64,000 bases of DNA from Rhizophagus irregularis (taxonomy: Eukaryota > Glomeromycota > Glomeromycetes > Glomerales > Glomeraceae): the NCBI RefSeq assembly GCF_026210795.1, contig NC_089444.1:3276501-3340500 (forward strand). The letters run 5' to 3'. The position numbers and the translations under genes are program-made. Below, in pieces: positions 43,538 through 53,935 of this stretch. The notes beneath the pieces are model-generated. The model was not told the DNA's origin, ran no database searches, and saw only the letters and a program-made list of their open reading frames with translations. How positions within the stretch are numbered: the stretch's first letter is position 1; each line of letters begins with the position of its first letter.

Positions 43538-44745
43538 TTATATTACTTCATCTAAACATTGAGAATTATCACCATATGTTGGAAGATCATCTGTAAAAGA
43601 ATTAAGTAATCGAGATGTGTAAATAGCTTGTGGATGTGTAGTTATTTGGTAATTTTTAATAAATGAAAGATTTGCTTTTCTATATTCTTCTGCTTTTTTA
43701 AATTGCATTCCAATTTCTTCAATTTCCACCATGAAAAAATCCCCTCTATATGACCTATGAAATGACATGATTAATTCATTCACTTTAAAAGTATTTGGTC
43801 TATCACTTGGGTTTAAATCCCAACACTTATTCATTAAATCAATATAACATCTTGGTGCTTCTGATTCATTTATTTCAGGTTTAACTCCTTTACAAATATC
43901 TAATGCAAGAATATGATCATGTGCACGATTGTAAAATGGTTGCCTTCCAGTTGCTACAAAATACATTATCATACCAAAACTATAGATATCTGATTCTTGG
44001 GTATAAGATCTCCTTCTTAATACTTCAGGAGCCACATAAGGCATAACTCCATAAATTTTAGTTTCATCTATATAGCCAACCTCTCCACATAATCCCATAT
44101 CTGAAATTGATATAAATTTTTTAAAATTATATACCCTATTTAAAAATAATATATTTCCTGTATGAAAATCACGATGAACTATACTTTTTTGATGAATTTC
44201 TTTAAGACCATTAATAATATTAAGCAATGCAGATAATTTATCTTTCCAATTAAAATTTTCATAGTTTTCATTTATCCAATCATTAAAATTGCCTTCTTTT
44301 GCATAATGGAGAACCATAATATATTCATTTGTATCTGGATTTTGGGATATTCCATATATATTAAGAATACTACTTCTTTTCTTTATTGAGTATTTTTTAA
44401 CCTATAAAATATAAATAACAAAAAATAATTATTTTATTATGTTTAAATTAAATTCACAAAGAATTTTCTATTATAAATAATTTTTAACAATATTCATACC
44501 TCGTTTAAAAATTTATTACTAAGATTTTGTGAACTATGTAAACATTTTAAGGCAATCACTCTATTTGGATTTCTTTTAAATATTTTTTTATCTTCATCAT
44601 ATTCCAATGTACCATTTTTCCAATTTGCAGAATATACTGTAGCAAAGCCACCTTCACCTATTTTCTTAATATTATTAAACTGATCATATGTACGGTGTAC
44701 CGTTTGGATGAAAAGTGCCAAAATTTTGAAAATTTGATTTTTCAA
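43538..44745 (-). CDS. TKL-type protein kinase, two exons, 5'-truncated (369 aa as read)
   Basis: Exons 44500-44745 and 43538-44401 are joined across a 98-bp GTATGA...TATAG intron between NE and VKKYS. Glycine loop GEGGFATVYS (30-39), lysine in ALK at 67, hinge MVLHYAKEGNFNDW, HRDFHTGNIL from 158, DMG at 183-185 in place of DFG, APE at 206-208, CWDLNPSDRP motif, then a tail with HPQAIYTSRLLNSF shared with the kinase at 28248-30621. Family members carry an acidic leader and EWIPY before DQFN; here homology begins at YDQFNN (44690) and the first 18 residues come from unrelated sequence, so the 5' end was replaced. The catalytic core is intact, but expression is uncertain without its own promoter. 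Confidence 0.8.
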
Positions 44746-45084
44746 ATTTTTGAATTTTCAAAATCTCCTTATAAGGAAAATCTCCTTTTATGGCAATGTT
44801 ACATTACACAAATATCCAAATAAGGAGGTCGTCTAAAGCGGAGCAGAGTCACGTGACTTAACCAATTATTACAAGCCACAAGCCACGATGTCAAAAAAAT
44901 TTTTTTTAAAAAAAAACCATAAAAATTTCGCAAAAAAATCATGAAATTTTCATGAAAAATAATGAAAAAGCAAATTTTTCTTTAGAAAAACCATTGAAAA
45001 TTTCAAAAAATACCATGAAAAAAACGAAAAAACCCAAATTTCAAAAAAATAAACAACCAAATTTTCACGAATATTTTATTATAA
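44690..45084. other. Sequence replacing the kinase 5' end; repetitive
   Basis: It starts with a GTACGGTGTACCGT palindrome and AAAAGTGCCAAAATTTTG, then AAATTTTTGAATTTTCAAAA repeats and AAAATTTCGCAAAAAAATCA-type words. This looks like the edge of a repeat element, but its second end is not identified. Confidence 0.35.
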
Positions 45085-46104
45085 TTATTTAAATTGTATG
45101 ATAATAGGATTTAAAGAGGCTTCTAATGTAGAAATAAAAGCCTCTGTTCTCTCAGCATTACCCCTCTTCAACACTCCAGTATCTATCGCGGACTCTTTCA
45201 GTCAATTCGAACACAGTAAGTTTCCGACTTTTGGCTTTTTTTTGTTGTTCTGTTTGTATAAACTTTATCACTAATTCACGATGTCATATACTTCAAACCC
45301 GCTCTTCTCAAATATTTTCTGAAACATTCTCCATACATCAGTAGTTAATAATTTCACATCTCCATACATATGTTCGTGAAAAATATGTTTGCACAGTAAC
45401 AAGTATCAATTGCGAAACAAACAGTAACAATCAAGTGAAGTCAAACCCGGTGCACCTTTACCTTTCTCCAATCTATCCATTATGGCACAGGCCTCTTTAA
45501 TAAGTAGATGTTGAAATGGTAAGGGGAATTTGTGAATCTCCTCGATAATATCCTTTTCTACATTATAAGCTGATACTTTTTTGACACGAAAGTCAAAGGC
45601 GGCACTTTTGGAATCAGATTGTTTTTACAATCAATGGCAACAATATTATGGACAGCATCTAAGATGAATGAATAAACAAAAAGTGAGTGTCTGAGTGAAT
45701 TAATAAGAGTAAATCGGCAAACGTTACATAGAAAATTTGTGTTAGTATGTAATTACTAATTACCTTTAGTATGGAAAAAAAGAAAAAAAATTGCAAATTT
45801 TATAGATTCAAGCATCAAAATAAGAGGCAAAAGGGTGGAAAAAACAACAAAAAAGTAGAATTTTACCAATTAAACCATGCCATCAGCAAGTTTGAAAAGC
45901 GTTGATTCACACCAGTATACGCGTTGATCAACACCAGCTAGTTGTTCAACGCGATTAACAATATTAATCAACACCCGTATACTGGAGTATATCAACGCAT
46001 AATGTTAATATACGCGTTGTTCAACTCTAATGTGTAGTTCAACGCCATATATTAACACAATTATATATATATTTTAATTAAATTATATTATTTATTTTTA
46101 CTCA

Positions 46105-46178
46105 CCTTAGGAACCGAACCGAATACATCAACATAATACTATTAGTTATCTCACAATCTAACCACTGTACTATTTAAT
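46105..46178 (-). ncRNA. tRNA-like SINE head (candidate)
   Basis: On the minus strand, TAGTACAGTGGTTAGATT resembles a pol III A box, and CGGTTCGGTTCCTAAGG about 40 nt later resembles a B box (GGTTCGANNCC). The spacing is tRNA-like, but acceptor-stem pairing is not evident and the region in between does not make a good anticodon arm, so this is not an intact tRNA. The flanks are (TA)n-rich. It may be a tRNA-derived SINE fragment captured by the CACTA-like element. Confidence 0.35.
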
Positions 46179-46334
46179 TTAAATATATATATATACATAT
46201 TAAAATTAATATCTAAAAAACATTTATTTCGGAATACTTTATATCACGTGTATCACATGATATTGGATTTAATAATTACTGCTGCGGCTGCGGTATGGCA
46301 AAAAAAATAATTAAGCTTTTTTTGGCAAAGCTTA

Positions 46335-46690
46335 ATTTTTTTTTTTGCCCCCTTCCCTTTCGTTTTCTATTGCCCTTTCGTTCTCCCCTTCCCTTTCATT
46401 TTCCCATAATCCTTTCGTTCTCCCCTTCATCCCTATAAAAAGTTCTATCCGTTATTTCTGTAAAAACCTGTAAAAATGAGCCTTTTATAGATCCATTCAC
46501 GAAAAATGATAAATTCCGTAATTAAGGTTATTTAATTCCAGAGAGAAGAGTCTTTACGGAAAGATGGAATATAAAAATGGATTATCCCCATTTCCCTTTG
46601 TTCTCCCCTTCCCTTTCGTTCTCCCCTTACGTCCCTTTCACTTTCCCCTTTCACTTCGTCCCATTTTCCCTTTCATTTTCATCCCGGAAT
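46335..46690. repeat. Pyrimidine-rich tract with CCCCTTCCCTTTCGTTCT repeats
   Basis: Plus strand CCCCTTCCCTTTCGTTCTCC-type repeats are interrupted by a normal stretch with TCTGTAAAAACCTGTAAAAA. The placement next to a hairpin/micro-exon array matches the CACTA-like element at 7934-16022, where a CTTCCTTCCTTCCTTC tract precedes its array. Confidence 0.75.
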
Positions 46691-47400
46691 GTTGGCTAAT
46701 AAACATTCCGATTTGTTTTTTTATTTTATTTTTTAACGAAACGTCAAAAAACGTTTCGAAATATTTCTTTTTTTCATATTTTTTTAATTGGAACATTGGC
46801 TAACATTCCGATTTACATTTTTATTTCATTTTTTAACAAAACGTTTTTAACGTTTTGAAAATAAATTTTTTTTTCATTTTTTTAACAAAACGTTTTTTAA
46901 CGTTTCGAAAATAAAATTTTTTTATTTTTTTTTTTAATCGGAACGTTGGCTAACATTCTGATTATTTTTTTTATTACATTTTTTAACGAAACGTTGAAAA
47001 ACATTTCGTAAATAACTTTTTTTTCTTTTTTTTTAATCGGAACATTGGCTAACGTTCCGATTTACATTTTTTTTCTTGTTTTAACGAAACGTTTTTAACG
47101 TTTCGTTAATAACATTTTTTTTTCATTCCTTTTAATCGGAACGTTGGCTAACGTTCCGATTTTTTTATTTTTTCTTTTTTTTAACGAAACGTTTTTTAAC
47201 GTTTCGTAATATTTTTTTTTAATTTTTTAATCGGAACGTTTTTTAACGTTCTGAAATAATTTTTTTTTAATTTTTTTTAATCGGAACGTTGGCTAACGTT
47301 CTGATTTTTTCATTTTTTAACGAAATGTTAAAAAACGTTTCGAATTTTTTTTTTTAATTGTTTGTTTTTTAACGAAACGTACCTAACGTTTCGATTTTTT
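46690..47400 (+). repeat. Tandem hairpin array, two alternating stems
   Basis: Units of about 90-125 bp alternate stem 1, TCGGAACGTTGGCTAACGTTCCGA or variants, with stem 2, ACGAAACGTTTTTAACGTTTCG or variants, separated by T-rich spacers. Stem sequences drift between units while self-complementarity is usually kept. No AG|GT-flanked segments are present here, so it may be a precursor of the adjacent micro-exon array. Confidence 0.8.
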
Positions 47401-49035
47401 ATTTTTTTTTAGGACCGCGGCTTTCTGGATGGCTCACGGACAGGAATTTTGAAGGTAAACCTTCAAAATTTTTTTAATTGTTTGTCTTTAACGAAATGTG
47501 TCTAACGTTTCAATTTTTTGTTTTTTTTAGGACCGCGGCTTTCGGATGGCTCACGGACGGGAATTTTGAAGGTAAACCTTCAAAATTTTTAATTTTTGTT
47601 TTTAACGAAACGTATCTAATGTTTCATTTTTTTATTTTTTTAAGACCGCTTCCTGGATGATTCACGGACAGGTAAAATTATTTTTTTTTTAATTTATTTT
47701 AACGAAACGTGATTAACGTTTCATTTTTCTTTCTTTTTTAGGTCTGTGGATTTCTTTTTCTAAACGGGATTTTGAAGAACTTTAATGTTATGGTAAGTTT
47801 CGCAACGTTTCGTTGCGAAACTTCATTTATTTTTTAATTTTTTTTTTAGAAACGTTTACTAACGTTTCTTTAAATTCTTTTTGTAGGTCTTTTTTTTGGG
47901 AAACAGGAAAAAGGGTAAGTTTCAAAGCGTAATTTTACGCTTCGAAACTTTAAAAAAAAATTTTTTTTTTAGTTTTTTATAAGGAAACGTTTCTAACGTT
48001 TCCTTTATTTTTTTTGTAGGTTTTTTTTGGAAAATGGAGGAAAGGGTAAGTTTCGAAGCATTTTGCTTCGAAACTTTTTAAAAAATTTTTTTTTTAATTT
48101 CTTTTATAAGGAAACGTTTCTAACGTTTCCTATATTTTCTTTGTGTAGGACCTTCGGCGTGTTCAAACTTCGGATCTTGGATATTGTAAGTTTCGAAGGG
48201 TTTCCCTTGAAATTTTAATGTTTTTAATTTTTTATTAGGAAACACGTTTACTAAATATTTCCTTTATCCTTTTGTAGGATCGGAAAGTTTGGAACGGAAG
48301 AATGATTGTGTAAGTTTTGTAATGTTTCATTACGAAACTTAATTTTTTTTATTAGGAAACTCTTACTAATGTTTCCTTTATTCTTTTTTTAGGTTTCAGG
48401 AAACAATGTTAGAAAAGGGTCTTTAAATGGTAAGTTTCGTAAGAAACTTCCATTTTTTTTTTGTCTTTTTTTCTTTAAGATACATTCTAACCGAACGTTT
48501 CTCTTATTTTTTGTAGGTTCGGCCAACCTCCGGGACTTGGAATTTTGGAAAACGGTAAGTTTCGTACATTTCGTTACGAAACTTCCGTTTTGTTTTATTC
48601 TTTAGTAAGAAACATTTTAACTGAACGTTTCTCCTTTTTTTGTAGGTTTGGTTTCTGGGAATATGGAAATTCAAATAATGTAGGTTTCGTAACATTTTTT
48701 TGGTACAAAACCCATTTTTTTTATTTTTTTTAATTAGGAAATGTTTACTGACATTTCCATTTTCTTTTTTTTATTAGGCCTCGGATTTTGAATTGCGGAT
48801 GGTAATGGGTAAGTTTCGCAACGAAACGTTACGAAACTTTATTTTATAATTTTTTTTTTAAGAAACGTTGACTAACGTTTCTTTTCTTATTTTTGTAGGT
48901 CTACGGATTTTCTGGTAGACAAAATGGTAAGTTGACTTTTTTTTAAGAAACGTTTGTTAACGATTCCTTTTTTTTTTGTAGGCTTTTTGAAATATGAATC
49001 AGATCATGTAAGTTTCGTTAACGAAACTTTTAATA
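47400..49035 (+). repeat. Micro-exon-like array of 14 units with structured introns
   Basis: Acceptors lie at about 47411, 47531, 47643, 47741, 47886, 48019, 48148, 48277, 48392, 48517, 48644, 48777, 48897 and 48980, usually TTTTTGTAG or TTTTTTAG. Each is followed by a 26-51 nt segment and then a donor, mostly GTAAGTTTCG. The intron-like part holds a hairpin that includes the donor (AAGTTTCGAAGC...GCTTCGAAACTT) and a second hairpin GGAAACGTTT...AACGTTTCC. The segments are largely unrelated to each other except the first three (GACCGCGGCTTTC...), while introns are near copies. Segment lengths (for example 42, 41, 27, 51, 28, 26, 37, 32) are not phase-constrained. Confidence 0.72.
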
Positions 49036-50891
49036 TTGTATTTTTTTTAATCGAAACCCCACCTTGTTATGGTTATGTCACCAGGGGCGCTATGTCAACA
49101 GAAATTTAGTACGTTGATCGCTTAAAAATCCGTGGCAATCCAATTATAACAAGAGTTTTAAACATTTGACAATTTACATTACTGAGAAATATCAATTTGT
49201 AGTGTAGTTGGATAGATAATGAATGTATTTGTATTGTACTATTACTACTATATATATAAATAAATTTACAATATTTTACAATTAATAAAATTTATATGTT
49301 GCTATACGTGTTTTTAATATCGATATACGCGTTTTTATACAATGTATACACGTTTTTAAACTATCGTTGTTTTACTATGTGTAGTTTTACACTTAAATGA
49401 GTGTTTATTTACGCGTTTTTCAACGTTTTTAAGTGGTGTTGATTGACAAGTAGTTCGTTTCCCTACGTTTTTTGGTGTTGAGCAACACATGGCGTTTTTC
49501 AACACTTTATACGCCTGTTTAAAACTTGCTGATGTGTAAGGACGATGTTTTCCTTTTCAATTCACTGTGGTAAGATTCTAACAGATTTGTGGAGGTGACT
49601 TGCAAAAGCAAAGGGGAATGTTAGCACGCCCACAATGCCCATTGTTGTGTATTTTTCATGTAATTCCTTCTAATATAATTCTGAATAGTAGGAACAGGAC
49701 AGTTGTTAATAGCTTCTTGGATCAGTTTTTCGCAACCGATCTTTGTCCTTTTATGCATTGCTGCAATCATAACATCACGGGGTTTTTTTTCATGAATTTT
49801 TGACATCCACGTCCGCATAATATGTACAACACAAAGTAATACTTCGCACTCTTGCTCACCGGTGTTTACACCAGAAAAAACAATTTTAACACTTTTAAAC
49901 TCAACACTACTTTGATCAGATAGGATGTAGCAGAAAGTCCAATGGCAATAGCTGCGAATTTTTTTTAAAGCTTCTGCAACAGTGTCACTATCCTCACTGC
50001 TCACAAAAAAGTGTGCACCTATATTTTAGCATCCATAAGTGTTGCGAACATACAGTGTAAATAGACGCCAATCATATCTATTTGTTTTATGGGTGGAATC
50101 AATTAGAGTCAACCATCCATGATTCTCAAGTTTCTCAAGTTGCTTAGGATGTGCAAAAACAATGCCCTTAGTAGATCGTTGGTGGACACGATAAATTTCA
50201 ACTTGATATCCTTGCTCTTTTAAATACGATACTGATTGTGAAATATCTAACTTTAAATCAGAATTGCCAACGAGATGAACTTCCATAGGTCCACGAACTT
50301 TATACTTAATGTTCGTTACTTCCTTGTGCTTTAATTCTTGTGCACTTGCACCAAGACCTAATTCAATCGTTGCATATTCTTTAACGGCAGCAGTAATTGC
50401 TGGAGGCAAATAATTTTGACTGCTTTTTTTTCAACTAAAGTTCGAATAACTTGAGGACGTTTAAGCCTATCGACATCTAACAATAAGTGTGTATGGTTGG
50501 AAGAGTCTTTATAACGTTCAACTTTAACTATTTTCAACGAGACTAACCATTCAACTTTAATTTTAGCATGTCATAATCCAGATGGTCTTGTTTTCATTAT
50601 TTGGCGTTTTTCATTAGAAATATTTTCTTTTTGTCATGTACTAGAGTCTCGATACTTTGTAAAACGGCAGGTAAAAATCTTCCAAAAGTTTCCATTTACT
50701 TGTTTATATGAAGTCCATTGTGTCCATATATTTGAAACTAATGGCCACCAATTTTCATCAAAATCCTCCATTTGAACTTCCAAAAAGCAATTTACATCAA
50801 AAAGGAGATTCCACTTTTCTTCTGAAGTGATATTTGTCATTTGCACGGCAACCAAAGTGGTAGCGGAAGTATTAACCGAAGAGACAGACAT

Positions 50892-51172
50892 GATAACAAA
50901 AAAGACAGAAAAAATGTTTAATTTAACTATTAATTTATAAGTTTAATATTAGTAAAAAGAAAAAGGACTAAATAAAAAAAACTTACAAAAAAAACAAAAA
51001 AAAATATTTACAATATTTTTTTGAAATACGTGAACTTAATATGAAAATAGTACGATGCTATTCATAAAACGAACAAAAGGAAAGGTTTACATGATTTGTA
51101 AATCCTAAGGCTTGAAAGAAAGAAAGAGCCTGACAAAAAAATTTTTTTTAAAAAAAATAAATAAATAAACAG
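50892..51172. other. 5' flank of the MULE gene
   Basis: A-rich sequence with no supported gene. The outer end of the MULE element and its TIR could not be placed with confidence. Confidence 0.35.
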
Positions 51173-51481
51173 CCATGTATAAAGTGCAAGAAGGAAACTG
51201 AGACGGCTAGTGAAATACAAGATATGACTACAAATGGGCGTTACCGGCTGCATGGTGACTGCACAATTTGTGGTATGCATAAGAATACTTTTACTGGAAT
51301 AGACTGGGTGATCAAGAAGAAGACTAAGGAGAAAAAGAAAGAAACCGCTGCTAAGAGACATCAGATGGCTTACAATCGGCAATGCAAAAAACTCGGACAG
51401 AAAATTTTAGATGCTGATGACACTTGCAAGCAGTGTATTGATAAATGTCTTAAAGAGGCAAAAAAGAGGAAGACGGATTAG
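51173..51481 (+). CDS. Small zinc-ribbon protein fragment (DUF5679-like)
   Basis: The frame from 51173 reads PCIKCKKETETASEIQDMTT, NGRYRLHGDCTICGMHKNTF, then a Lys-rich helix and CKQCIDKCLKEAKKRKTD. The spacing CxxC...NGRYxLxGxCxxCG is the pattern of DUF5679 zinc ribbons, which occur in eukaryotes and in some large DNA viruses. An in-frame internal ATG exists at 51224, but it would lose the first CxxC. An acceptor-like AAACAG precedes 51173, so an upstream exon is likely. Function unknown. The family match is from memory and needs a profile search. Confidence 0.5.
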   Translation, partial: PCIKCKKETETASEIQDMTTNGRYRLHGDCTICGMHKNTFTGIDWVIKKKTKEKKKETAAKRHQMAYNRQCKKLGQKILDADDTCKQCIDKCLKEAKKRKTD

Positions 51482-51868
51482 TACTGCCTTCTAAAAGTAT
51501 TCTTTATCATCTGAATCGTCTTGGTATACCCATTGTTCAATTACTTATTTTTTCTGACGGGAGCTGGACGGGGTTAGTCTTACTGGCTCTATAGACCTTC
51601 TAGGGGCTTACCTGCTAACCTACCTGTTAATTTACTGGGTTTGCTGTCTCACTGCTTCTGACAGATGAATAGACTGAATCCTGATCATATGACAGATTTA
51701 TGACAGAATGACAGATCTGGAGGGTAAAATCAAAACTTTTTTCTGGGGATTATCCTCTCCCGATATTTCTGAAACATCTGTCATATCTGTCATATCTGTC
51801 ATACCCCTCTGATTCTCTCTTATTTTCCTCTCTTTTCCCTTATTTTATCATTTTTTAGTATATTATTA
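51482..51868. other. Flank of the pogo element with TGACAGAT repeats
   Basis: TATGACAGAT/ATCTGTCATA words occur at 51690-51810, including three ATATCTGTC units in tandem, and again at 53694-53730 on the other side of the pogo element. This shows that the pogo element inserted into a TGACAGAT-type repeat. Confidence 0.5.
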
Positions 51869-53692
51869 CCGTATAATCCTGAAATTAAGCATCCTTTTTT
51901 TACTATAGGGGTGCTTAATTTCAGGTGATTTTTTTCTCTTTAAAAATTTTCGAAAATTGCATCGCAAAATTGAGATTTAGACTGCTAATTCATACTACGA
52001 TGATACTACGATCGATAATTTGTACAACCGAATGATTTTTATAAACACGGGACTTACGCGAAACACGTTTCGTAATCTGTTTAAAATTCTCACAAAAAAT
52101 GCCGAAGGCTTTGCGCAATAAGCAAAAGCGTTTCTCATATTCTGTTTATCAGAAGAAACAGGTTATCACTTACGCTAAGCTACACGGATGAAATAAAGCG
52201 GCAAGACACTTTGATCTTAACGCCAGTATGGTAGGATGTTGGATTACGGCAAGCAAAGGCTGGGATTCTGAACTTAACCAAGACAGTAAACGAATTGGCT
52301 CAGGCCGAAAAGCCTTTTATCCTAAGGCTGAAGAAAAGCTGTATACTTGGCTTATTGAACAAAGAAAGCAAGGATTGGCTGTTACTTATACAATCCTACG
52401 AATTAAAATGCAAAATATCCTGAAGGAGCGTAAAATGATAACTTTATATGGTGGTTCAGCAAAAGAATTTAAAACTTCATGTCAGTGGATATCCTCCTTC
52501 ATGAAAAGATATAAGCTATCCTGGAGACGACGCACAAAGATTTCCCAGAAGCTACCAAGTCAAACAGAAGAAACTTTGGCTAAATTTCATCAATTTATTA
52601 ATAACTTGAAAACCAGAAAATCTTTTGACTTATGCAATATTTTCAATATGGATGAAACCCCAGTGTGGTTCGATATGGCGGGTAATTTTACTATTGATCA
52701 AAAAGGGGAAAAAACTGTTCAGATCCGCAGCACTGGCAATGACAAAAACTGATTTACAGTGGTTTTGACATGTGCTGCGGGTAGTATCTTTTTTTTTCAA
52801 TTTTATGATAAGAAACTTTTAAATTTTACAAAAAATTCATGATTCCAATTTACAGATGGAACCAAACTTCCTCCGATTTGTATCTTTAAGGGTAAGCGAT
52901 TATCAAAAGGTGAAAAAATACCTCCTGGAGTAGTAGTATGGTTTCAAGATAAAAGTTGGATGGATAGCGAATTGATGAACCGGTATATTGATTATCTAGG
53001 TAACGAAATTAATAAGAGAACTGGAGCCAGAGCTCCAAAGTTAATAGTTTATGATTCTTTTCGAGGACACTTGGAGAAATCAGTAAAAGAGAAGTTCCGT
53101 GATTATGGATTTGATTTAGGCATTATTCCGGGTGGCCTAATAAGTTTATGTCAGCCACTTGATGTTGCGATAAATAAACCATTTAAAGCAAACTTATGTA
53201 AGGAATGGCACCTATAGATGGCTGCTGGTGGTGCTGGACAAACAAATAAAGGTAACCTTTGACGTGCCAAATTCAGTGATGTGTGCGCATGGGTGAAACG
53301 TTCTTGGGATGGAATTTCTGATGAGATCATCATTGATTCTTTTAAAACTTGTGGTATCTCAAACGCTTTGGACGAAGTAGAAGATTTTGATAATGAAATT
53401 ATTGATATTAGTGATGATGATCTGGAGGACGATAATTTGGAACACGATGTTAGTGATAACAATTTGGAGGATGATATAAGCTGTGATGATTCGGACATTG
53501 GTATAAATGTATAGATAAAGTAATAATTTTGTATCATTTAATAAAGTTAATAAAGTTAATCGATTTGTAATTATAACATTTATAATGTTTAAATAATAAA
53601 AAACTTCAATTTTTTGGGGGTGCTTATTTTTAGTATATATATATAATGTGGGGTGCTTAATTTCGGGGGTGCTTAATTTCAGGATTATACGG
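51869..53692 (+). mobile_element. pogo/Tigger-like DNA transposon (1,824 bp), TA TSD
   Basis: Termini CCGTATAATCCTGAAATTAA (left and, reverse-complemented, right) are flanked by TA (51867-51868, 53693-53694). Extra copies of the subterminal word GTGCTTAATTTCAGG or GTGCTTAATTTCGGG sit just inside each end (about 51907 and 53652). It encodes one degraded plus-strand transposase (52099-53514). It is related to the 135-bp MITE at 6465-6599. Confidence 0.9.
52099..53514 (+). pseudogene. pogo-type DDE transposase, four in-frame stops, one intron
   Basis: Start MPKALRNKQKRFSYSVYQKK, a helix-turn-helix region, then a CENP-B-like segment (WLIEQRKQGLAVTYTILRIK). The DDE_1 catalytic acids are in FNMDETPVWFDM, LIVYDSFRGHL and CQPLDVAINKPFK. 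An intron at 52781-52854 (GTAGTA...TTACAG) joins LTCAA to DGTKLPP. The C-terminus ends in Asp/Glu-rich repeats. In-frame stops: TGA 52189, TGA 52750, TAG 53215 and TGA near 53262. The frame is otherwise unbroken over about 447 codons. The codons fit CGA, CAG or TGG ancestors by one transition. Inactive as written. Confidence 0.85.
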
Positions 53693-53694
53693 TA

Positions 53695-53935
53695 TATGAC
53701 AGATGTTTATGACAGATGGTGACAGATATATGGGGATTCCTGAGCCCCGTAAGGGCCATATAGGTACTGCGAGGCCATGAGGCCGAGGTGGGTGGAGCGG
53801 TAGCGAGACCCACATCCAGCCTGATGACTTACAGCATTACGGCATTACGGCATTACGGCAATTACGGTTTACAGTTTTTAATTACGGTGTTTACAGCACG
53901 TGCCGTAACCGTATTAATAATTTTGGCGGCAACTA
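53695..53935. other. Repeat-like flank with CATTACGG tandem words
   Basis: A locally GC-richer stretch (GAGGCCGAGGTGGGTGGAGC, 53780-53799) is followed by three tandem GGCATTAC units and GTGCCGTAACCG. No gene. Confidence 0.4.

Larger units (their letters stand above)
45881..49534. mobile_element. CACTA-like element (3,654 bp) inside the MULE gene
   Basis: Termini CATCAGCAAGTTTGAAAAGC (left) and CATCAGCAAGTTTTAAACAG (right, reverse complement) are flanked by TGC (45878-45880) and TGT (49535-49537), a 3-bp TSD with one substitution. Excision of the element with one TSD copy restores the transposase frame across the junction. Subterminal zones are packed with CAACGC/GCGTTG and ACACGT-type words in both orientations (45890-46050 and 49310-49520). 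The interior is a tRNA-like SINE head (46105-46178), a pyrimidine tract (46335-46690), a hairpin array (46690-47400) and a micro-exon-like array (47400-49035). There is no transposase. Confidence 0.78.
45085..50891 (-). pseudogene. Mutator-like (MULE) transposase gene, split by a CACTA-like element
   Basis: N-terminal frames begin MSVSSVNTSATT at 50891 and run to about 49560. The DDE core has LTLIDSTHKTNRYDW (first Asp), CYILSDQSSVEF (second Asp) and a C/H pair in LCVVHIMRTWM, the MULE arrangement, then SPLLLQVTSTNLLESYHSEL. After the insertion the C-terminus resumes at 45877. It is interrupted by a likely intron (about 45612-45765) and contains VEKDIIEEIHKFPLPFQHLL and a SWIM-type finger (LDCYC ... 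LLCKHIFHEHM), ending near 45085 in ERVRDRYWSVEEGNAERTEA. Defects include TGA at 50636-50634, a 1-nt loss near 50415, TAA at 50028 and 49623, TGA before YLLLCKH and a frame change near 45280. Confidence 0.8.

Noticed and set aside
44889-51165. TGTCAAAAAAATTTTTTTT near both flanks of the MULE gene as possible TIRs
   Set aside because: The two copies are in the same orientation and are mostly homopolymer, so they are not convincing terminal inverted repeats.
53776-53822. GAGGCCGAGGTGGGTGG resembles a primate Alu word
   Set aside because: Isolated 17-base similarity in a fungal-type window, with no further Alu-like sequence around it; a chance match.
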